A DNA stretch of 64,000 nt from Betaproteobacteria bacterium (GTDB lineage: Bacteria; Pseudomonadota; Gammaproteobacteria; Burkholderiales; SG8-39): NCBI GenBank assembly GCA_009693435.1, contig SHXF01000005.1, positions 9,765 through 73,764 on the forward strand, read 5' to 3'. This document shows, in pieces, positions 59,457 to 64,000 of the stretch; position 1 is the stretch's first letter; each line of letters starts with the position of its first letter. Under the pieces are notes generated by a model, which worked only from the letters and a program-made list of their open reading frames with translations, searched no databases and was not told where the DNA came from. The translations under genes were made by a program, and so were the position numbers.

Positions 59457-60380
59457 ATGGCGGACAGGCGGCTGCAGGTGTTTCACGCGGTAGCGAAGCG
59501 GATGAGCTTCACCAAGGCGGCCGAGGTGCTGTTCATGACTCAGCCCGCCGTGACGTTCCAGATCAAGCAACTCGAGGAGCAGTACGACACGCGTTTGTTC
59601 GCGCGCGGCCATGGACGCATCGAATTGACGCCGGCCGGCGAGTTGGTGCTGCAGTACGCGGACAGGATCCTCGGCCTGTCTGCAGAACTGGAGGCGCGCC
59701 TCAAGGAGATGACGGATGGACTGTCCGGCCCGCTGCTGATCGGCGCGAGCATGACCATTGCCGAGTTCATGCTGCCCAGAGTGCTGGGCGAATTCAAGGC
59801 GCGCTATCCCGGTGTCCAGGCGCGACTCATCGTCGCCAATTCGGAAACGATCGAAAACCGGGTTGCGGAGCATCTGCTCGACGTGGGGCTCATAGAGGCG
59901 CCTTCGCGCCTGCCGGGACTGATGATCGAGGCCTGTTGCGAAGACGAGTTGCAGGTTATCGTTTCCCCTCGCCATCCGCTTGCACGCCTCAAATCGGTTT
60001 CCCCAGGCAGGCTGGTCCAGCACCGCTTCATCAGCCGCGAAGCCGGTTCGGGGACGCGTGAATTCGCCGACCTGTATTTCCGCAAGGCCGGGATCCGTCC
60101 CGAAGACATCAAGCTGGACATGGAACTGGGTAGCCCCGAAGCGATCAAGAGCGTGGTGGCGGCCGGACTCGGATTCGCAATCATGTCGCGCGTGGCGGTC
60201 GACAAGGAGAAACGTCTCGGCGAACTGGCGGCGCTGCCGCTCTTCCCGAAGCTGATTCGAACCCTTTCGCTCGTCTATCCGAAGGAAAAATTCCGCTCCC
60301 GACTCGTCAACACGTTCATCGCTTTTGCCAAGGATCGGTTGGCGAGCGCGCACGGGACAGGGACTCGCAAGGCAGGCTAG
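59457..60380 (+). CDS. LysR-family transcriptional regulator
   Basis: A 307-residue LTTR. The N-terminal winged helix-turn-helix is RLQVFHAVAKRMSFTKAAEV then MTQPAVTFQIKQLEEQYDTR; the effector domain begins GPLLIGASMTIAEFMLPRVL. It resembles CysB/CbbR-type regulators in the ligand-binding half (AGSGTREFADLYF, LGSPEAIKSVVAAGLGFAI). GGGAGGAA lies 5 bases before the ATG. The stop codon (60378-60380) is immediately followed by the alr ATG, so it is co-transcribed with alr-radA. The divergent lplT may be its target since the 13-base array lies between. Its co-inducer is unknown. Confidence 0.92.
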   Translation: MADRRLQVFHAVAKRMSFTKAAEVLFMTQPAVTFQIKQLEEQYDTRLFARGHGRIELTPAGELVLQYADRILGLSAELEARLKEMTDGLSGPLLIGASMTIAEFMLPRVLGEFKARYPGVQARLIVANSETIENRVAEHLLDVGLIEAPSRLPGLMIEACCEDELQVIVSPRHPLARLKSVSPGRLVQHRFISREAGSGTREFADLYFRKAGIRPEDIKLDMELGSPEAIKSVVAAGLGFAIMSRVAVDKEKRLGELAALPLFPKLIRTLSLVYPKEKFRSRLVNTFIAFAKDRLASAHGTGTRKAG

Positions 60381-61463
60381 ATGCGGCCCATACACGCCAC
60401 CATAAACCGGGCTGCAATGCGGCACAACCTGCGCCTGGTGCGTTCGCGCGCGCCGCTTTCGCGGATCTGGGCGGTGATCAAGGCGAACGCCTACGGGCAC
60501 GGCACGACGCGTGCCGCGGCGGCATTCGTGGATGCCGACGGTTTTGCGATGGTCGAAATCGAGGCGGCGGTGCGGTTGCGCGAGCAGCGCGTCGACAAGC
60601 CGATGCTGCTGCTCGAAGGATTTTTCGAAGCGTGCGAATTGCGCGAAATTTCACATCATGGCTTTGCCGTAGTGATTCACTCGATGGAGCAGGTGGCCAT
60701 GCTGGAGCAAGCCTCGATCGTTAGTCCGATCACCGTCTATCTGAAGCTGAACACCGGCATGAACCGGTTGGGCTTCAGCCTGGCGGCGTTTGGCGAGGCG
60801 TTGCTGCGATTGCGTGCCACGCGCAACGTCGCCGATATCGCGCTGATGACGCATTTCGCCGATGCGGACGGTCCACGCGGCGTGGCAGAACAGATAGCGC
60901 AGCTGCATTCTCTGACTCAATCCGAAGCACGGCAGGGTGCGGCTGCGATGCCGCGCAGCATGGCAAATTCGGCGGCAACCTTGCGCCATCCCGAGACCCA
61001 CTGCGATTGGGTGCGCCCTGGCATCGTGCTCTACGGCTGTTCGCCGTTCGAGGACGAGAGTGCGGCGCAGATCGGTCTGCAACCGGCGATGACGCTATCG
61101 AGCGAGATCATCGGCGTGCAGCAGCTGCGTCCGGGTGACCGTGTCGGCTACGGCGGTACCTTCACGGCAAACAAACCGATGCGCGTTGGCGTCGTCGCCT
61201 GCGGCTATGCCGATGGCTACCCGCGCCATGCGCCGAACGGCACGCCGGTGCTGGTGGCCGGAGCGCCCGCCTCGACAGTAGGCCGGGTGTCGATGGACCT
61301 GTTGTTTGTCGATTTGAGCGCGCTGCCCGGTGCGGGTGTGGGTTCTCCAGTGACGCTGTGGGGCGATGGCCTGTCTGCGGACGACGTGGCGCGCAGTGCC
61401 GGTACCGTCAGTTACGAGTTGCTGTGCGCACTGGCAGCGCGTGTTCCAGTCAGGGAAATTTGA
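60381..61463 (+). CDS. alr: Alanine racemase
   Basis: A 360-residue PLP-dependent racemase. The catalytic Lys is in AVIKANAYGHG (about 34), the Arg/Tyr region in KLNTGMNRLGFSLAAF, CDWVRPGIVLYGCSPF, and the catalytic Tyr in GYGGTFTANKPM (about 254); STVGRVSMDLLFVD is the PLP-phosphate region near the end. It supplies D-alanine for peptidoglycan. The ATG abuts the LysR stop with no gap. Its TGA overlaps the radA ATG (TGATG at 61461-61465). Order alr-radA is usual in betaproteobacteria; a LysR gene in front is not. Confidence 0.95.
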   Translation: MRPIHATINRAAMRHNLRLVRSRAPLSRIWAVIKANAYGHGTTRAAAAFVDADGFAMVEIEAAVRLREQRVDKPMLLLEGFFEACELREISHHGFAVVIHSMEQVAMLEQASIVSPITVYLKLNTGMNRLGFSLAAFGEALLRLRATRNVADIALMTHFADADGPRGVAEQIAQLHSLTQSEARQGAAAMPRSMANSAATLRHPETHCDWVRPGIVLYGCSPFEDESAAQIGLQPAMTLSSEIIGVQQLRPGDRVGYGGTFTANKPMRVGVVACGYADGYPRHAPNGTPVLVAGAPASTVGRVSMDLLFVDLSALPGAGVGSPVTLWGDGLSADDVARSAGTVSYELLCALAARVPVREI

Positions 61464-62824
61464 TGGCGAAAGCAGCGCCAAGATCCGTTCACACCTGCAG
61501 CGAGTGCGGCGGCGATGCACCGAAATGGCAGGGCCAGTGCCCGCATTGCGGCGCCTGGAACACCCTGGTGGAAAGTGTGGCCGAGTCCGTGCAGAAGCAC
61601 CGCTTTTCCAGTGTGGCGAAGGCATCCGGACTGCAACGACTTGCGGATGTAAGCGCGCGCGAGGCGCCGCGGCTGGCGACCGGCATAGCCGAATTCGATC
61701 GTGTGCTGGGCGGCGGGTTTGTCGGCGGGCAGGTGGTGCTGATCGGCGGGGACCCCGGGGTCGGGAAATCGACCTTGCTGTTGCAGGCACTTGCGCAGAT
61801 GAGCGCATCGCTGAAGACGGTGTACGTGAGCGGCGAGGAGTCGGCCGAGCAGGTGGCGCTGCGCGCGGGCCGTTTGCAACTGGACTGCGGCAAACTCGAA
61901 CTCCTGGCGGAGATCCAGCTGGAGCGCATACTCGCCACGCTGGAGAAGGCACGGCCCGACGTGGCGGTGATCGATTCCATACAGACGCTTTACTCCGAGG
62001 TGCTGAGTTCGGCGCCCGGGTCCGTCGCCCAGGTGCGCGAGTGTGTTGCGCATCTTGCGCGTTATGCCAAGCAGGCCGGCACCATCATCGTGCTGGTGGG
62101 GCACGTCACCAAGGATGGCGCGCTGGCCGGACCGCGGGTGGTAGAGCACATTGTCGACTCCGTGCTCTACTTCGAAGGCGATACCCATCAGAGTTTCCGG
62201 CTGATAAGGGCACTCAAGAACCGGTTCGGCGCGGTGAATGAACTGGGTGTGTTTGCCATGACCGAAAAAGGCCTTCGCGGCGTCGCCAATCCCTCGGCCA
62301 TTTTTCTGTCGCAGCATACGGGCGAGGTGGCCGGTTCGTGCATCCTGATCGCTCAGGAGGGCACGCGGCCGCTGCTGGTCGAGGTGCAGGCACTGGTGGA
62401 TGCGGCGCATGCGCCCAATCCGCGCCGCCTCAGCGTAGGGCTGGAGCAAAACCGGCTGGCCATGCTGCTTGCGGTGCTGCACCGGCATAGCGGCGTCGCT
62501 TGCCACGACCAGGATGTGTTCGTCAACGCCGTCGGCGGGGTCAGGATCAGCGAACCGGCGGCTGATCTGGCGGTGCTGCTTGCCATAGTATCGTCGCTCA
62601 CCAACCGGCCGTTGCCGAAGAAGCTGGCGGTGTTCGGCGAGGTCGGGCTGGCGGGCGAGGTGCGACCGGCGCCGCGCGGACAGGACAGGCTGCGCGAGGC
62701 GGCCAAGCTGGGCTTTACGCAAGCCATTATCCCGCAGGCGAATGCGCCCAGACAGAAGATCGAAGGAATCGAAGTGATCGCGGTGGGACGGGTTGCCGAA
62801 GCGCTGGCGCGATTGCGCGATTAG
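61463..62824 (+). CDS. radA: DNA repair protein RadA
   Basis: A 453-residue RecA-like branch-migration helicase. The zinc finger is CSECGGDAPKWQGQCPHC (residues about 11-28, C-x2-C and C-x2-C). Walker A is GGDPGVGKSTLLLQ, the RadA-specific KNRFGAVNELG motif is near residue 254, and the Lon-like C-terminal domain ends in PAPRGQDRLREAAKLGF. RadA processes recombination intermediates with RecA. It shares one base with the end of alr. Complete, normal length. Confidence 0.95.
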   Translation: MAKAAPRSVHTCSECGGDAPKWQGQCPHCGAWNTLVESVAESVQKHRFSSVAKASGLQRLADVSAREAPRLATGIAEFDRVLGGGFVGGQVVLIGGDPGVGKSTLLLQALAQMSASLKTVYVSGEESAEQVALRAGRLQLDCGKLELLAEIQLERILATLEKARPDVAVIDSIQTLYSEVLSSAPGSVAQVRECVAHLARYAKQAGTIIVLVGHVTKDGALAGPRVVEHIVDSVLYFEGDTHQSFRLIRALKNRFGAVNELGVFAMTEKGLRGVANPSAIFLSQHTGEVAGSCILIAQEGTRPLLVEVQALVDAAHAPNPRRLSVGLEQNRLAMLLAVLHRHSGVACHDQDVFVNAVGGVRISEPAADLAVLLAIVSSLTNRPLPKKLAVFGEVGLAGEVRPAPRGQDRLREAAKLGFTQAIIPQANAPRQKIEGIEVIAVGRVAEALARLRD

Positions 62825-62838
62825 CGCGCAATCCCTGT

Positions 62839-63672
62839 TCAGGTGCGAACCCGGGTCTTCCACGCGATCCACAACTTGCGGGCCGGTGTCAGCGCGGTCC
62901 GCTGGGTAAGCACCTTGAAGCCGTCGCCGCGGATTTCCTCCAGCAAGGTGCGTTGAATGGCGGCCATGATCAATCCCGGGCGCTGTGCGCGCCGGTCCTC
63001 GGCGGGAAGCAGGGCGCAGGCTTCCTGGTAGAGCTTTTCAGCGCGGGCGGCCTGGAAATCCATCAGACGCGCGAAGTTTTCCGAGTGCCTCGCCTTGAGT
63101 ATGTCGGCGGCGCTGACTTCGAAACGCTTCAGTTCGTCCATAGGCAGGTAGATGCGGTTGTTGCGCGCGTCCAGGCCGACGTCGCGAATGATACGGGTGA
63201 GTTTCAGTGCAATGCCGAGCTGGATTGCGTATTTTTCACTGGCGGGATTGCTGTAGCCGCAGATGCTGGCGGACAGCAGGCAGGCGATGCCTCCCGCACG
63301 CTGGCAGTAACCGTGCAGCCCTGCGAAGTCGAGGTATCGGCTCTGCCGCAGATCCATTTCCATCCCGTCGATGATTTCGTTCAGTCGTTGCCGGGACAGC
63401 GCGAAGGGCTCGACGGCAGGGGCCAGCGCGCGCGTGACGGGATGCTGGGGATTGCCCGCAAACAAACGACCGAGTTCGCTTCGCCACCACGCGAGCTTGG
63501 TCTGCGCCACGCCCTGGTCGCCGGGTGCGGCTACGGCATTATGGATTTCACTGCAGAAGGCCTGCAGCGCGGTAATCGCGCAAAGGCGATCCTTCTGCAG
63601 GAACAGCAACGCGTAATAGATGCTGGATCCGTTGCGGATCGCTTTTTGCCGGCAGTACTCGTCCGGTGTCAT
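62839..63672 (-). CDS. hpnD: HpnD-like squalene/phytoene-synthase-family protein lacking the first Asp-rich motif
   Basis: A 277-residue protein with the HpnD layout: MTPDEYCRQKAIRNGSSIYY, TKLAWWRSELGRLFAGNPQH, IIDGMEMDLRQSRYLDFAGL, IIRDVGLDARNNRIYLPMDE, and QRPGLIMAAIQRTLLEEIRG. The second Asp motif (Asp164, Asp168) is intact. The first, normally A-F-C-R-x-V-D-D-x-x-D-E, reads AFCSEIHNAVAAP: the three acidic residues are His44, Asn45 and Ala48. The bases were checked. HpnD makes presqualene diphosphate in the hopanoid pathway; the first motif binds Mg2+-diphosphate. HpnC and HpnE genes are not beside it. The protein may be inactive or altered. Confidence 0.85.
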   Translation of the reverse strand: MTPDEYCRQKAIRNGSSIYYALLFLQKDRLCAITALQAFCSEIHNAVAAPGDQGVAQTKLAWWRSELGRLFAGNPQHPVTRALAPAVEPFALSRQRLNEIIDGMEMDLRQSRYLDFAGLHGYCQRAGGIACLLSASICGYSNPASEKYAIQLGIALKLTRIIRDVGLDARNNRIYLPMDELKRFEVSAADILKARHSENFARLMDFQAARAEKLYQEACALLPAEDRRAQRPGLIMAAIQRTLLEEIRGDGFKVLTQRTALTPARKLWIAWKTRVRT

Positions 63673-64000
63673 GGCTCAAACGTTGGGAAAGGGCGGTCGA
63701 ACCGGAACTGGGCTGGCTCGCGCATCGTAGAGTGGCGCAGGCGAAAGCGATGCAGGCGAAAACCGTACAGACAACAGACCGCGGGCGACCGATGAACTTT
63801 CGCAATGGCCGACCGACATTGCCAGTATTTTCAAAGACTTTGCATGAGGAAGGCAGTCTTTTCCAAATCAGGTTTGAGCCTGGAGCGGTCTGAGAACAGG
63901 GGCGCGAAGTGAATCGATCTGTTGAAGAAGGTCGCAGTATAGCGGGGGTATTGGTCAAGCCAGTTTTGATCGGCAATGGAGTTGTTGCGGCGGCGTCATT
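63673..64000. other. Right end of the window, upstream of the HpnD-like gene
   Basis: About 330 bases with no supportable gene. Frames on both strands lack ribosome sites and family similarity. On the minus strand TATACT (near 63940) is a -10-like hexamer pointing to the HpnD-like gene but without a well-spaced -35. No HpnC C-terminus, which normally precedes hpnD, is visible. Confidence 0.4.

Noticed and set aside
63666..63893. 75-residue plus-strand frame at the right edge
   Set aside because: No ribosome site, starts inside the HpnD-like leader and shows no similarity or domain.

Overview
The window is high-GC DNA that reads as a soil- or sediment-type betaproteobacterium, most likely Burkholderiales. 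The evidence is four intact and two broken Bug/TctC-type periplasmic receptors (a family strongly expanded in that group), an MdtABC-type RND operon with its own outer-membrane factor, the housekeeping groupings tsaB-rimI-type 4 uracil-DNA glycosylase and lplT / alr-radA, and an HpnD-like squalene synthase at the right edge. No rRNA, tRNA, CRISPR array or phage module was recognised.

Layout. 0-11.9 kb: the 5' end of a molybdopterin-binding hydroxylase gene, a stand-alone receiver protein, a TAXI binding protein, a nitronate-monooxygenase-like enzyme, a VOC protein, an aldo/keto reductase, an exported amidohydrolase, a TMEM175-like channel coupled to a cysteine-dioxygenase-like cupin, a PlsB-like acyltransferase, and an MhpA-like hydroxylase divergent from an extradiol ring-cleavage dioxygenase. 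12-15 kb: a broken Bug gene, an intact Bug gene and an NtaA/DszA-type flavin monooxygenase. 15.9-17.8 kb: three gene cassettes bounded by attC sites without a visible integrase (a CALIN-type integron remnant). 18.1-18.5 kb: debris of an IS256-type transposase and a Bug gene. 18.6-32.2 kb: catabolic genes (CoA-transferase, acyl-CoA dehydrogenase, enoyl-CoA hydratases, three Bug receptors, two tandem Rieske oxygenases, a TRAP system with a fused DctQM permease). 32.2-41.6 kb: a tandem-repeat array, an acyl-CoA ligase, hyuA/hyuB-type hydantoinase/carboxylase subunits, an FAD monooxygenase, two cupins and a DUF1932-type dehydrogenase. 41.7-51.1 kb: RND efflux operon. 51.2-54.9 kb: operon of BKACE, a tartrate/D-malate-dehydrogenase-like enzyme, an acyl-CoA ligase and a TauE/SafE stub. 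55.2-63.7 kb: mostly housekeeping genes, with a LemA/TPM fusion remnant and a LysR gene.

Much of the window is catabolic: substrate-binding proteins for uptake or sensing, oxygenases for ring hydroxylation and cleavage, and ligases, transferases, hydratases and dehydrogenases for acyl-CoA processing. Actual substrates cannot be read from the sequence. The most interesting items are the attC-bounded cassettes carrying three unrecognised membrane or exported proteins, the HpnD-like protein that has lost its first aspartate-rich motif, a Rieske oxygenase with altered iron-ligand spacing, the LemA/TPM fusion remnant, and five different tandem-repeat tracts (units of 9, 32, 11, 15 and 13 bp).
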